The notes under the pieces are model-generated. The model did no database searches. It had not been told where the DNA came from and saw only the letters and a program-made list of their open reading frames with translations. From positions 1,860,001 to 1,924,000 of the forward strand of contig NZ_CP013363.1 in assembly GCF_001718315.1 (NCBI RefSeq): a stretch of 64,000 nucleotides of DNA, written 5' to 3'. The position numbers and the translations under genes are program-made. Below, one piece after another: positions 51,682-63,179 of this stretch. Source of the stretch: Burkholderia diffusa. Its GTDB lineage: Bacteria > Pseudomonadota > Gammaproteobacteria > Burkholderiales > Burkholderiaceae. Position 1 is the first letter of the stretch, and the number at the start of each line of letters is the position of its first letter.

Positions 51682-53220
51682 TCATTCACACACGGCGGCC
51701 CGGCGCCTTGCCGGCGCGAACGCCACCGCGCTCGCGGTCGCGAGCACGGCCACGCCGGTCGCGCCGTACACCATCACCCAGCCGAACCCGTGCACGAGCG
51801 CCGCGTGCAGCGCCGCACCGGTCGGGTCGGCCTTTGCGAGCGCGGGCGCGATCGCCGATAGCCCGTCGGTGCGGCCCGACGCGATCTGCTGCGCCAGCAT
51901 GCGCAGCATCCCCGCATCGACCGCGCCCGCGACGCGTGCCTTCAGGCTCGCGACGATCCCCGCGACGAGCACGAAGCCCATCGCCGCGATGTTCAGCGCG
52001 AGCGAGATCATCCGCGCGCTCATGTCGATGCCCGACGCCATCCCGGCCCGCGCGCTCGGCACCGCGCCCGTCGTCGTGTTCGTGACCGGCGTGTTGGTGA
52101 GCCCGAGCCCGATGCCGGCTATCACGCAGCCGGGCAGCATCGTGAGCCAGCTCGCATGCTCCACGCCGCTGCCGATCCGCATCAGCGCGAAGCCGGCCGC
52201 GATCGTGAACAGGCCGCCCGGAATCACGACACCGGGCCCGTAGCGCAGCGCGAGCCGCTCGCCGAACGGCGGCACGACGAGCGTCGGCAGCGTGTACGCG
52301 AGCAGCGCGACGCCGGCCGTCACGCTGTCGTAGCCGAGCGCGACCTGGAACCAGATCGGCAGATAGATCATGAACGGCCAGAAGCTGAAGTTCATTCCCA
52401 TCGATCCGAAGATCGCACCGGTGAACGCGCGAATCCGGAACACGGAGAAGTCGAACATCGGGCGCGCGCTCGTGCGCTCCGCGACGAGGAAGCCGGTCAG
52501 CGCGAGCGCAGTCGCACCGAGCACGCCGAGCCCGGCCGCGCTCGTGAGCCCCAGCTCCGCGCTCTGCGTGATATAGAACGCGAGACCGAACACCGCGAGC
52601 GACAGGGTGACGATGCCCGCGACGTCGAGCGTGCCCGCGTGCGGATCGCGCGACTCCTGCACCGCGCCGCCGATCAGCACCAGCGCCACGGCCGCGAGCG
52701 GTGCATGCACGAGAAACACCCACGGCCAGGTCGCCAGCGCGACGATCGCGCCGCCGACAATCGGCCCGAAGCCGAGACCGATCCCGAACACGATCCCCCA
52801 GATCCCGAACGCGCGGCCGCGCTCGCGCCCTTCGCGGAACTGGTGCGACAGCACCGCGATCTGGCAGATCAGCATCGCGCCGCCGCTCGCGCCCTGCAGC
52901 AGCCGGCCGGCGACCAGCACCGGCACGTTCGGCGCGAGCCCGCATAGCAACGACGTCGCGCCGAACAGCACGGTGCCGCTCACGTACACGCGCTTGCGGC
53001 CGAACCGGTCCGCGAGCGTGCCGGCCGCCATCAGCACCGTCGTGCACGCGATCGTGTACGCGTTCATGATCCACTGCATGCCGTTGAAATCGCCGTGCAG
53101 CACGTGTTCGAGCGTCGGCAGGATCACCGGCACGCTCGAGATCTCGAGGCCGAACATCAGCGAAGTGAGACAGACGGCCGCGAGCGCGACCGCATTCCTG
53201 CGGGAGTCGGATAGCGTCAT
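51682..53220 (-). CDS. MFS drug exporter, DHA2 (EmrB/QacA) family
   Basis: A 512-residue major-facilitator protein with about 14 membrane helices. Motif A is GTLADRFGRKRVYV between helices 2 and 3. Motif C is seen in GIVFGIGLGFGPIVGGAIVALATWPWVFLVHAPL, characteristic of antiporters. The DHA2 group exports lipophilic drugs and dyes using the proton gradient. No membrane-fusion partner (EmrA type) is adjacent. It is divergent from a LysR regulator, its probable controller. Confidence 0.87.
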   Translation of the reverse strand: MTLSDSRRNAVALAAVCLTSLMFGLEISSVPVILPTLEHVLHGDFNGMQWIMNAYTIACTTVLMAAGTLADRFGRKRVYVSGTVLFGATSLLCGLAPNVPVLVAGRLLQGASGGAMLICQIAVLSHQFREGRERGRAFGIWGIVFGIGLGFGPIVGGAIVALATWPWVFLVHAPLAAVALVLIGGAVQESRDPHAGTLDVAGIVTLSLAVFGLAFYITQSAELGLTSAAGLGVLGATALALTGFLVAERTSARPMFDFSVFRIRAFTGAIFGSMGMNFSFWPFMIYLPIWFQVALGYDSVTAGVALLAYTLPTLVVPPFGERLALRYGPGVVIPGGLFTIAAGFALMRIGSGVEHASWLTMLPGCVIAGIGLGLTNTPVTNTTTGAVPSARAGMASGIDMSARMISLALNIAAMGFVLVAGIVASLKARVAGAVDAGMLRMLAQQIASGRTDGLSAIAPALAKADPTGAALHAALVHGFGWVMVYGATGVAVLATASAVAFAPARRRAAVCE

Positions 53221-53320
53221 GCGTATTGCGCGGCGGCCCGCGACAGGGCCGCGCGCCTCCAGATAAGAAGGATGCGCCGCGTGCGGCCGGCAACGCACGC
53301 TGGACGGGAATCGGTACTAT

Positions 53321-53335
53321 AGTGAGAATTTCACT
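53321..53335. promoter_or_regulatory. Inverted repeat between MFS and LysR genes
   Basis: AGTGA and TCACT form a perfect 5-bp inverted repeat with a 5-bp spacer (gaatt), preceded by actat. It sits 63 bases before the LysR ATG and about 100 before the exporter ATG. Its placement suggests the LysR protein's operator. Confidence 0.4.
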
Positions 53336-53397
53336 CCCCATTGACGCGTCTATTTCTCCAGACTGGGGAATCAAAGGACGCAATCAGCCATCCCGCC

Positions 53398-54303
53398 ATG
53401 ACCGACAAACTCGACGGCGTAACGACCTTCGTCCAGGTCGTGGAATCCGGCAGCTTCGCGCTCGCCGCGGAACGGCTCGACATGACGCGCTCGGCGGTCG
53501 GCAAGGCGATCGCGCGGCTCGAGAAGCGGCTCGGCGCGCGGCTCCTGCAGCGCACGACCCGCAGCCAGAGCCTGACCGACGACGGCCAGGCGTACTACGA
53601 CCGCTGCGTGCGCGCGCTGGCGGAGCTGGAAGCGGCCGAAGCCGATCTCGACTGCGGCCGCAACGAAGCGCGCGGCAAGCTGCGGCTGAGCGTGCCGCTC
53701 GCGTTCGGGCATCACTGCGTGACGCCGATCGTGCTCGATCTCGCGCGCACTTATCCGCACCTGCGGATCGACGTATCGATCACCGACCGTTTCGTCGATC
53801 TGGTCGAGGAAGGGATCGACCTCGCCGTGCGGATCGGCCCGCTCGCGGACAGCACGAGCCTCGCGGTGCGGCGGCTCGGCACGCAATACGGCAGCCTCGG
53901 CGCGGCGCCGTCGTATCTCGCGCGCCACGGGATGCCGCAATCGCTCGAGGATCTGAGAAACCACCGGACGATCGCGTATTCACGCTCGGGCGTCGCGCAG
54001 CCGTGGGACCTGCGCGCGCCGGACGGCTCGACGGTGCGCATCGACATGCCGCATCAGCTCAGTTTCGACGACGTGCAGGCAATCGCGGCGGCAGGCGCGT
54101 CGGGATTCGGGATCGCGTGGCTGCCGAGCTGGCTGCTCGATCATTACGTGAAGCGCGGCGAGATGGTCGTCGTGCTCGACCGCTGCTTCGTCTGCGAAGG
54201 CGACATCCACGCGATCTGGCCGAAAACGCGCTATCTGCCGCGCAAGACGCGCTGCGTGATCGATGCGCTCGTGGAGGCGGTGCCGCCAATGATCGAGCGC
54301 TGA
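53398..54303 (+). CDS. LysR-type regulator
   Basis: A 301-residue LysR protein with the usual winged helix (residues 5-65; TTFVQVVESGSFALAAERLDMTRSAVGKAIARLEKRLG) and a substrate-binding domain (about 90-290; RFVDLVEEGIDLAVRIGPLADS). The ligand is unknown. Divergent transcription with the DHA2 exporter and the palindrome between them point to control of the exporter. The start at 53398 is chosen over 53341 because the family begins at the DNA-binding helix. Confidence 0.85.
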   Translation: MTDKLDGVTTFVQVVESGSFALAAERLDMTRSAVGKAIARLEKRLGARLLQRTTRSQSLTDDGQAYYDRCVRALAELEAAEADLDCGRNEARGKLRLSVPLAFGHHCVTPIVLDLARTYPHLRIDVSITDRFVDLVEEGIDLAVRIGPLADSTSLAVRRLGTQYGSLGAAPSYLARHGMPQSLEDLRNHRTIAYSRSGVAQPWDLRAPDGSTVRIDMPHQLSFDDVQAIAAAGASGFGIAWLPSWLLDHYVKRGEMVVVLDRCFVCEGDIHAIWPKTRYLPRKTRCVIDALVEAVPPMIER

Positions 54304-54374
54304 ACGCGGCAGCGCAGCAAGGAAAAGCGTTGAAGCCGACGCGCCGCACGGGCGCGTCGGCGCACGACGTCACA

Positions 54375-55514
54375 TCATGCCGCGCCGAGATCGGCGAGCG
54401 GATGCGCGAATAGTTTCCACGGCGACGTCAGGAAATGCCGCACGCGCTCGGCGCGCAGCTCGACGAGCGACGCCGGCGCCCAGCGCGGCTTGCGATCCTT
54501 GTCGACGAGATGCGCGCGCACACCTTCGCAGAAGTCGCCCTCCTCGATCGCGCGCGCCACGATGCCGAGCTCCATCCGGAACGACTCGGCAAGCGTCATC
54601 TGACGGCCGCGCAGCAGCGCTTCGCGCGTCACGCACAGCATCGTCGGCGAATGCCCGGTGAGTGCGTCGAGCGTCGCCTGCAGCCATTGGCGATGCTCGC
54701 GCGTCAACTCGTCGCGTTCGAGATCCTGCTTCAGCGTCGCGACGATCCGCTCGACGGTCGAGCGCTTGTCGAAGTGACGAACGATCCACGGCATCTGGCT
54801 GTCGAGCGCCGAATGCGGCACGACGTTGCACGGCGGCTCGAACACCTTGCGCAACGCCGGCAGCACATCACCGTCCCACTTGACGCTCTCGATGCGCGTC
54901 TCGAACGTATCGAGCCACGACGACGGCACGCACAGGTCCGCGAGCTTCGCGGTCAGCGCATCGGCGCCCGTCAGCATCGCGCCCGTCAACCCCACGTACA
55001 ACTCGAGTTCGACCGGCATGCGCGACAGGAAATGCGTCGCGCCGACGTCGGGTACGAGGCCGATGCGCGTCTCCGGCATCGCGATCTTGCTGCGCTCGGT
55101 CGCGACGCGCAGCGCCGCGCCTTGCGCAAGACCCATTCCGCCGCCCATCGTCACGCCGTCCATCAGCGCGACAATGGGCTTCGGGAACGTATGGATCGCG
55201 TAGTCGAGCCGGTATTCGTCGACGAAGAACGGCAGCCAGGTCTCGCGCTGCGCGACCATCCGGTGCAGCGCGCGCACGTCGCCGCCCGCGCAGAAGCCCT
55301 TCTCGCCCGCGCCACGCAGCACGACCGCGACGATCTGGTCGTCGGTGCGGCACCGCTCGAGGCGCGCGGCCAGCTCGCCGATCATCGGATAGGACAACGC
55401 ATTGAGCGCGGCCGGCCGGTTCAGCGTAATGAGCGCCACGCGGTTCACCACGCGGAACAGCACCTCCGGCGCGGGTTGCGTGACGCTGCCATGAGTCGTG
55501 ACGGGCGTGCTCAT
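54375..55514 (-). CDS. 3-Hydroxyisobutyryl-CoA hydrolase
   Basis: A 379-residue crotonase-fold thioesterase, about 110 residues longer than enoyl-CoA hydratases, as expected of HIBYL-CoA hydrolase. It contains GFCAGGDVRALH (oxyanion loop), VTMGGGMGLAQGA and MPETRIGLVPDVGATHFLS with the catalytic acidic residues. A C-terminal extension (CVTREALLRGRQMTLAESFRMELGIVARAIEEGDFCEGVRAHLVDKD) is typical of the group. It converts 3-hydroxyisobutyryl-CoA to free 3-hydroxyisobutyrate in valine breakdown. The start overlaps the hydratase stop by four bases. Confidence 0.88.
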   Translation of the reverse strand: MSTPVTTHGSVTQPAPEVLFRVVNRVALITLNRPAALNALSYPMIGELAARLERCRTDDQIVAVVLRGAGEKGFCAGGDVRALHRMVAQRETWLPFFVDEYRLDYAIHTFPKPIVALMDGVTMGGGMGLAQGAALRVATERSKIAMPETRIGLVPDVGATHFLSRMPVELELYVGLTGAMLTGADALTAKLADLCVPSSWLDTFETRIESVKWDGDVLPALRKVFEPPCNVVPHSALDSQMPWIVRHFDKRSTVERIVATLKQDLERDELTREHRQWLQATLDALTGHSPTMLCVTREALLRGRQMTLAESFRMELGIVARAIEEGDFCEGVRAHLVDKDRKPRWAPASLVELRAERVRHFLTSPWKLFAHPLADLGAA

Positions 55515-56302
55515 CGTTGCGGCTCTCCATCGGTATGCCATTGCGGCGCGCGCTTGCCGAGAAACGCGGCCACGCCCTCGCGCGGCTCGTTCGTGTCGAA
55601 CAGGTCGACGAAGCGTTCGCGCTCGACCGCGAGCGCCGCGCCGCGCGGCACGCCGCCGCGCGCGAGGCCGATCAGTTCCTTGCTGTAGGCAACCGCATGC
55701 GGGCTCTGCCGCGCGACGTTGCGCGCAAGCGCCAGCGCCGCATCGCGCGCCGCGCCGCTTTCGACCACGTCCTCGACGAGGCCGATTTTGAGCGCGGTGG
55801 CCGCATCGACGCGCGTGCCGGCCAGGATGATCTTCTTCGCCCAGCCTTCGCCGACGAGCCACGGCAGCGTCTGCGTGCCGAGGCCGCACGGCAGCAGGCC
55901 GACCGACGGTTCGGGTAGCGCCATCTGCGCGTGCGTCTCGGCGATTCGCAGGTCGCACGCGAGCGCGCATTCGAGGCCGCCGCCCATCGCATAGCCGTTG
56001 ATCGCCGCGATCGTCACGATGCGCGCGTCATGCAGCGCCTCGAACGCCGCGCCGAAGCGCGCGGCCATCGCGCGCGCGACCGCGCGGTCGCCATCGGCGA
56101 ACGTGTTCAGGTCGGCGCCCGCGCTGAAGAACTTCGGGCCGTCGCCGGTGATCACCAGCGCGCGCACGCGCGGGTTCGCATTCAATTCGGCGACGGTTTC
56201 CTGCAGTTGCAGCAGCCCGTCGGCGGTAAAGGCGTTCGCGGGCGGACGCTTGAGCGTCGCGCACGCGATCGCGCCGTCGTCGACGTAGTCCAGTTCGATC
56301 AT
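55511..56302 (-). CDS. Enoyl-CoA hydratase (methacrylyl-CoA hydration)
   Basis: A 263-residue crotonase-family protein. It has FFSAGADLNTF, GYAMGGGLECALACD (equivalent of E144) and LPEPSVGLLPCGLGTQTL (equivalent of E164), so both catalytic glutamates are present. In this operon its job is likely hydration of methacrylyl-CoA to 3-hydroxyisobutyryl-CoA. It overlaps both neighbouring genes by four bases, indicating tight coupling. Confidence 0.85.
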   Translation of the reverse strand: MIELDYVDDGAIACATLKRPPANAFTADGLLQLQETVAELNANPRVRALVITGDGPKFFSAGADLNTFADGDRAVARAMAARFGAAFEALHDARIVTIAAINGYAMGGGLECALACDLRIAETHAQMALPEPSVGLLPCGLGTQTLPWLVGEGWAKKIILAGTRVDAATALKIGLVEDVVESGAARDAALALARNVARQSPHAVAYSKELIGLARGGVPRGAALAVERERFVDLFDTNEPREGVAAFLGKRAPQWHTDGEPQR

Positions 56303-57201
56303 GAGGCGTCCTTCTTCGTGGCCGGTTGGTACAGGCGGATCACCGCCGAGAAATCGAGTTGCCCGTCGCCGCGGCTGCTCATCGTCTGATACAGCTGCTG
56401 CGCGAGCGCGCCGAGATAGACCGGCTGGCGCGCCTGCTTCGCGGCGTCGTTCGCCAGGCCAAGATCCTTCAGCATCAGGTCGGTGCCGAAGCCGCCGCTG
56501 TAGCCGCGCGACGACGGCGCGGTGTCGATCACGCCCGGATACGGGTTGTAGGTGTCGGAGCTCCAGCAACGGCCCGTGGACGTGTTGACGATGCCGGCCA
56601 GCACCTTCGGGTCGATGCCGAGCGCGACGCCGAGCGACATCGCCTCCGACACGGCCGCCATCGAGATGCCGAGCACGAGGTTGTTGCAGACCTTCGCGAC
56701 CTGCCCCATCCCCGTCGCGCCGCAATGGACGATGTTCTTGCCCATGCCGGCGAGCACGGGCTTCACGCGCTCGAAATCGGCGTCGCTGCCGCCGACCATG
56801 AAGGTCAGGGTGCCGGCTGCCGCGCCGCCGGTGCCGCCCGACACGGGCGCATCGACGAACGCGCCGCCGTGCTCGCGCACAAGCGCGCCGAACGCCTGCG
56901 CGCTCGCCGGGTCGATCGTGCTCGAATCGATCACGGTCGCGCCGGCGTCGAGACCGGCCAGCACGCCGTTCTCGCCGGCAAGCACCGAGCGCACGTGCGG
57001 CGCGGCCGGCAGCATCGTGATCACGAACGCCGCGCCCGATGCGGCGTCGCGCGGCGACGCGGCAACCTGCGCGCCGGCGTCCTGCAGCGCGCGCAATGCG
57101 TCGGCGCTCAGGTCGAACGCATGCACTTCATGGCCGGCCTTCAGCAGGTTCAGCGCCATCGGCGCACCCATGTGGCCCAGCCCGATAAATCCGATTTTCA
57201 T
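56299..57201 (-). CDS. mmsB: 3-Hydroxyisobutyrate dehydrogenase
   Basis: A 300-residue NAD-dependent beta-hydroxyacid dehydrogenase. It has the N-terminal Rossmann motif GFIGLGHMGAPMA, the substrate motif DAPVSGGTGGAAAGTLTFMVGG, and the catalytic lysine in GQVAKVCNN. It oxidises 3-hydroxyisobutyrate to methylmalonate semialdehyde. The stop overlaps the hydratase start, and the mmsA stop lies 18 bases upstream. Confidence 0.92.
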   Translation of the reverse strand: MKIGFIGLGHMGAPMALNLLKAGHEVHAFDLSADALRALQDAGAQVAASPRDAASGAAFVITMLPAAPHVRSVLAGENGVLAGLDAGATVIDSSTIDPASAQAFGALVREHGGAFVDAPVSGGTGGAAAGTLTFMVGGSDADFERVKPVLAGMGKNIVHCGATGMGQVAKVCNNLVLGISMAAVSEAMSLGVALGIDPKVLAGIVNTSTGRCWSSDTYNPYPGVIDTAPSSRGYSGGFGTDLMLKDLGLANDAAKQARQPVYLGALAQQLYQTMSSRGDGQLDFSAVIRLYQPATKKDAS

Positions 57202-57219
57202 GTTCGTGTCCTCCCCGGC

Positions 57220-58749
57220 TCAATGCAGCCGGATCGTCGTGTTCACCGGGCCGGCCGTCGCGTCGTCGTCGAACCAGCGCGCGGTGACCGTCTTCGTCTG
57301 CGTGTAGAACTGCACGACCTGCTTGCCGTACGGGCCGAGATCGCCGAGCTTCGAGCCGCGCGAGCCGGTGAAGCTGAAGTACGGGACCGGCACCGGAATC
57401 GGGATGTTGATGCCGACCTGGCCGACGTCGATCTCGCTCTGGAACTTGCGCGCGGCCGCGCCGCTCTGCGTGAAGATGCCCACGCCGTTGCCCATCGGGT
57501 TCGCATTGACGAGCGCGATCGCGTCGTCGAGCGTGTCGGCTTCCATCACGACCAGCACCGGCCCGAAGATTTCATGCGTGTAGATCGTCATGTCGGGCTT
57601 CACGCCGGAGAAGATCGTCGGCCCGATGAAGTTGCCTTCCTCGAAGCCGGGCACCTTCACGCCGCGGCCGTCGAGTTCGAGCTTCGCGCCTTCCTTGATG
57701 CCCGTTTCGATCAGCGACAGGATGCGTGCCTTCGCGCCGCGCGACACCACCGGCCCGACGTCGGTGCCCGCCTCCGAGCCCGCGTTGACCTTCAGCAGCT
57801 TCGCCTTCGCGACGATGTCGGGCAGCCAGTCGCGCGCAGCGCCGACGAGCACCGCGACGGAAGTTGCCATGCAGCGCTGGCCGGCCGCGCCGAAGCCCGC
57901 GCCGACCAGCGCGTTGATCGTCTGTTCGCGGTTCGCGTCGGGCAGCAGGATCGCGTGGTTCTTCGCGCCCATCATCGACTGCACACGCTTGCCGTGCTGG
58001 CTGCCGAGGTTGTACACGTGCGTGCCGACTGCGGTCGAGCCGACGAACGAGATCGCCTTCACGAGCGGATGCGTGCAGATCGCGTCGACCACTTCCTTGC
58101 CGCCGTGCACGACGTTCAGCACGCCTTTCGGAATGCCGGCCTCGATCGCCAGTTCGACGAGTTCCATCGTCGACATCGGATCCTGCTCCGACGGCTTCAG
58201 CACGAACGTGTTGCCGCACACGATCGCCATCGGGAACATCCACAGCGGAATCATCGCGGGGAAGTTGAACGGCGTGATGCCCGCGCATACGCCGAGCGGC
58301 TGGCGCAGCGTGTAGGTGTCGACGCCACCGGCGACGTTCTCCGCGAATTCGCCGAGTTGCAGCGTGCCGACCGAGCATGCGTGCTCGACCACTTCGAGGC
58401 CGCGGAAGATGTCGCCTTCGGCGTCGGGCAGCGTCTTGCCCTGCTCGGCCGTCAGCGTCTTCGCGATGCGCTGCTGGTTCGCGCGCACGAGATCCTGGAA
58501 CTTCAGCATGATCCGCATGCGCGCGGAAATCGGCGTGTTCTTCCACGTCGCATACGCGGCGTGCGCGGCCTGCACGGCCGCGTCGACTTCCGCGACGGTC
58601 GCGAACGGCACGCGCGCGAGAACCTGCTGCGTCGCCGGGTTGACGATGTCGCGCCACTCGCTCGTGGTGGACTCGACGAAGGCGCCGTCGATCAGCAGCT
58701 TGACCGTCGGCACGTCTTGCCCCGTGCGGGGCGTCGGATTCGCGTTCAT
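57220..58749 (-). CDS. mmsA: CoA-acylating methylmalonate-semialdehyde dehydrogenase
   Basis: A 509-residue aldehyde dehydrogenase of the CoA-dependent subfamily. It has the MmsA signatures [17 protein letters not shown] and PSEQDP, the catalytic cysteine in [16 protein letters not shown], and [25 protein letters not shown] near the end. It converts methylmalonate semialdehyde to propionyl-CoA with release of carbon dioxide. GGAG-type Shine-Dalgarno sequence lies before the ATG. Confidence 0.93.
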   Translation of the reverse strand: MNANPTPRTGQDVPTVKLLIDGAFVESTTSEWRDIVNPATQQVLARVPFATVAEVDAAVQAAHAAYATWKNTPISARMRIMLKFQDLVRANQQRIAKTLTAEQGKTLPDAEGDIFRGLEVVEHACSVGTLQLGEFAENVAGGVDTYTLRQPLGVCAGITPFNFPAMIPLWMFPMAIVCGNTFVLKPSEQDPMSTMELVELAIEAGIPKGVLNVVHGGKEVVDAICTHPLVKAISFVGSTAVGTHVYNLGSQHGKRVQSMMGAKNHAILLPDANREQTINALVGAGFGAAGQRCMATSVAVLVGAARDWLPDIVAKAKLLKVNAGSEAGTDVGPVVSRGAKARILSLIETGIKEGAKLELDGRGVKVPGFEEGNFIGPTIFSGVKPDMTIYTHEIFGPVLVVMEADTLDDAIALVNANPMGNGVGIFTQSGAAARKFQSEIDVGQVGINIPIPVPVPYFSFTGSRGSKLGDLGPYGKQVVQFYTQTKTVTARWFDDDATAGPVNTTIRLH

Positions 58750-58858
58750 CGAAGCACTCTCCTTGCAGTGGGCCGCGTAGCGTCATGCAACGCGCGGCCG
58801 GTTCGATCGGCGCCGCGGGCGACGGCCGCGACGTGCGGCACGCGCGGCCCGCGGCAGG

Positions 58859-60565
58859 TCATTTCAGTTCCGCGGCGAAATCTTCTTCCCAGTATTCGCC
58901 GGGCATCCGCGTGGTCGCATCGTCGCCGCGCTCGATCTCGCGGCGGCGCAGCTCGACACGACGAATCTTCCCCGAGATGGTCTTCGGCAGCTCCGCGAAC
59001 TGCAGGCGGCGGATGCGCTTGTACGGCGCGAGCTTTTCGCGCGAGAAGCGGAAGATCTCCAGTGCGAGCGCGGGGCTTTCCTCGTAGCCCTGGCGCAGCG
59101 TGATGAAGGTCTTCGGCACCGACCGCCGCACCGGGTCCGGGCTCGGCACGACGGCCGCTTCCGCGATCGCCGGATGCTCGATCAGCACGCTTTCCAGTTC
59201 GAACGGGCTCAGCCGGTAGTCGGACGACTTGAACACGTCGTCCGCGCGGCCGATGTAGACGTAGTAGCCGTCATCGCGGCGCAGCGCGATGTCCGACGTG
59301 CGGTAATGGCCGTCGCGCATCGCGTGGGCCGTCGCGTCGGGATTGTTCGCGTAGCCGGTCATCAGCCCGACCGGGCGCGCCGCGCCCGCGCCGATCGGCA
59401 GTGCGACCTCGCCTTCGCTGACGGGCGCGCCGTCCGGGTCGAGCAGCGCGATCCGGTAGCCGGGCAGCGGCCGCCCCATCGATCCGGCGACGACGGGCTG
59501 GCCCGGCGTGTTGCCGATCAGGCAGGTCGTCTCGGTCTGGCCGTAGCCGTCGCGAATCGTGATGCCCCACGCCTTCTTCACGCGCTCGATGATCTCGGGA
59601 TTCAGCGGCTCGCCCGCGCCGACGATCTCGCGCAGCTTCACGTCGAACGACGCGAGCGGCTGCTGCACGAGCATGCGCCACACCGTCGGCGGCGCGCACA
59701 GCGTGGTCACCTGGTATTTGACGAGCGCATCGAGCACGACCTTCGGCTCGAAGCGCGCGTAGTTGAACGCGAACACGCACGCCTGTGCATTCCACGGCGC
59801 GAAGAAGCAGCTCCACGCATGCTTCGCCCACCCCGGCGAGCTGATGTTCCAGTGAATGTCGCCCGGCTGCAGGCCGACCCAGTACATCGTCGACAGGTGC
59901 CCGACCGGATAGGTGCGGTGCGTATGCTCGACGAGCTTCGGCTTCGACGTCGTGCCCGACGTGAAATACAGCAGCATCGGATCGTTCGCGTGCGTGACGG
60001 CGTCCGGCTCGAATGCGGCGCTCGCGGCGTAGCCGTCGTTCATCGAGAGCCAGCCCGCGCGTGGCGCGCCGGCGACGATCTTCCGCTCGAGGCCGAGATC
60101 GGCTTGCTCGAACTTCGCGGTTTCGTTCTCGTCGACGATCGCGTATTTCGCGCCGCCGATCTGCACGCGATCGCGCACGTCGTCGGCCGACAGCTGCGTG
60201 GTCGCGGGCAGCACGATCGCGCCGAGCTTCATCGCGGCGAGCATCGCGTCCCACAGCTCGACACGGTTCGGCAGCATCAGCAGAATCCGGTCGCCGCGGC
60301 CGACGCCGATGCCGCGCAGCCAGTTCGCGATTCGCGACGAACGCTCGGACATCTGCGCGAAAGAATACGGGTCGCCCGTGCCGGTTGCCGCGTCGACGAT
60401 CCACAGCGCGGGCTTGTCGTTGCCGCGCGCCATCGGGTCGAAATAGTCGAGCGCCCAGTTGAACGCATCGAGCACCGGCCATTCGAAATCGCGGCAAGCG
60501 GTTTCGTAGTCGGTGCGATGGCGCAGCAGAAAGTCGCGTGCGTCCAGGAATGCCTGTACCGTCAT
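58859..60565 (-). CDS. AMP-forming acyl-CoA synthetase
   Basis: A 568-residue adenylate-forming ligase. The P-loop LLYFTSGTTSKPKLVEHTH, the A8-type motif YGQTETT, the hinge region YYVYIGRADDVFKSSDYRLSPFELE and the terminal lysine motif PKTISGKIRRVELR are all present. Its place between the acyl-CoA dehydrogenase and mmsA suggests activation of isobutyrate, propionate or methacrylate for the pathway. The exact acid is unproven. The upstream extension to 60658 is poor in family similarity. Confidence 0.85.
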   Translation of the reverse strand: MTVQAFLDARDFLLRHRTDYETACRDFEWPVLDAFNWALDYFDPMARGNDKPALWIVDAATGTGDPYSFAQMSERSSRIANWLRGIGVGRGDRILLMLPNRVELWDAMLAAMKLGAIVLPATTQLSADDVRDRVQIGGAKYAIVDENETAKFEQADLGLERKIVAGAPRAGWLSMNDGYAASAAFEPDAVTHANDPMLLYFTSGTTSKPKLVEHTHRTYPVGHLSTMYWVGLQPGDIHWNISSPGWAKHAWSCFFAPWNAQACVFAFNYARFEPKVVLDALVKYQVTTLCAPPTVWRMLVQQPLASFDVKLREIVGAGEPLNPEIIERVKKAWGITIRDGYGQTETTCLIGNTPGQPVVAGSMGRPLPGYRIALLDPDGAPVSEGEVALPIGAGAARPVGLMTGYANNPDATAHAMRDGHYRTSDIALRRDDGYYVYIGRADDVFKSSDYRLSPFELESVLIEHPAIAEAAVVPSPDPVRRSVPKTFITLRQGYEESPALALEIFRFSREKLAPYKRIRRLQFAELPKTISGKIRRVELRRREIERGDDATTRMPGEYWEEDFAAELK

Positions 60566-60752
60566 CGTGTCGTCTCCGTCCAGTCTCCATGCCCAGCGGT
60601 CAACCGGCTCACGCGCTGCAGCGCATGCCCGGTTCCGTGTTACGCGGCGCACGGTCACGTCGTTGCATGCCGTGCTTGTCGCGCTGCCCTCGTGCCCTGC
60701 CTGATTGCGTGCCTGTCTCGTTGTTTGCGTGGTTGCCGGTAGAGCGCCCCGC

Positions 60753-61988
<1,236 letters not shown>

Positions 61989-62023
61989 TTACACTGAGCG
62001 TTTTTGCCATACCGACGGCTTCG

Positions 62024-63058
62024 ATGAAGCAGGAAGACAAGGGAACCATCGCGATCAGCCTCGTCGCCTACAGCCTCGCGCTCGCCACCCGGCGCGGCGT
62101 CGCGGCCGAGCCGCTCCTCGCGCAGGCGGGCATCGCGCCCGCGCTGCTCGCGCAACCGCGTTCGCGGGTGTCCGCGCAGCAATACGGCGCGCTGTGGAAC
62201 GCCATTGCACGCGCGCTCGACGACGAGTTTTTCGGGCAGGATCGCCACCCGATGCGCAGCGGCAGCTTCATCGCGATGAGCCAGGCGGCGCTGTCCGCGC
62301 ACGACGGGCTGCATGCGATGGCGCGGGCGGTGAACTTCATGCACTGCGTGCTCGACGACCTGCACGCGGAGCTCGACGCCAATCCGCAGCGCGTGCGGCT
62401 GCGTTTCGTGCACCGCAACAGCACCGCCGCGCCCGCGATGTTCACGTACGCGACCTATTTCATCATCGTGTACGGGCTCACCTGCTGGCTGATCGGGCGG
62501 CGCATTCCGGTGCTGCATGCGAGCTTCCGCTGCGACACCCCGCCCGCTGACCACGAATATCCGTCGATGCTGTGCGACGACATGCGGTTCAACCAGCCCG
62601 ATTCGTATGTCGATTTCGATCCCGAATTCGCGACGCTGCCGGTGGTGCAGAACGCGAAGACGCTGAAAACGTTTCTGCGCAATGCGCCGGCCAGCTTCAT
62701 CGTCAAGTACCGCAACCCGAACGCGCTCGCGCAACGCGTGCGCACGGTGCTGCGCGGCATGCCGCCCGCCGCGTGGCCCGGCGCCGACGGGATGGCCGCG
62801 CGGCTGCACGTGGCCGAGGCGACGCTGCGCCGCAAGCTGCACCAGGAAGGCCATGCGTACCAGTCGATCAAGGACACGCTGCGGCGCGACCTCGCATTCG
62901 AGGCGCTGGCCGATCCGTCACGGACCATCGCCGATGTCGCGGCGGCCACCGGTTTCGCGGAACCGAGCGCGTTCTACCGCGCGTTTCGCAAATGGAGCGG
63001 GCGCAGCCCCGCCGAATATCGGGAAGAGGTGCTCGCGCGCGGCGGCGGCGTCGGCTGA
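62024..63058 (+). CDS. AraC-family regulator with arabinose-binding-type N-terminus
   Basis: A 344-residue regulator: an N-terminal domain of the Arabinose_bd type (PF12625-like, residues about 20-210, as in OruR/ArgR-like regulators), then an AraC helix-turn-helix pair (about 245-335). That pair shows GMAARLHVAEATLRRKLHQEGHAYQSIKDTLRRDLA and IADVAAATGFAEPSAFYRAFRKWSGRSPAEYR. Its divergence from the acyl-CoA dehydrogenase gene makes it the likely activator of valine catabolism, although P. aeruginosa MmsR is a different AraC type. Confidence 0.85.
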   Translation: MKQEDKGTIAISLVAYSLALATRRGVAAEPLLAQAGIAPALLAQPRSRVSAQQYGALWNAIARALDDEFFGQDRHPMRSGSFIAMSQAALSAHDGLHAMARAVNFMHCVLDDLHAELDANPQRVRLRFVHRNSTAAPAMFTYATYFIIVYGLTCWLIGRRIPVLHASFRCDTPPADHEYPSMLCDDMRFNQPDSYVDFDPEFATLPVVQNAKTLKTFLRNAPASFIVKYRNPNALAQRVRTVLRGMPPAAWPGADGMAARLHVAEATLRRKLHQEGHAYQSIKDTLRRDLAFEALADPSRTIADVAAATGFAEPSAFYRAFRKWSGRSPAEYREEVLARGGGVG

Positions 63059-63179
63059 ATCTGCGGCCCACCGCCCCGCCTTCGCGCTTTCCGCCGAAAC
63101 CGCCTAATCTTCAAGCATCGGGCCAACGCCCTTTCCGCGAGCCGGACGGCGTGCGGCCGCGCGCCGCCCGGACGCCCCG

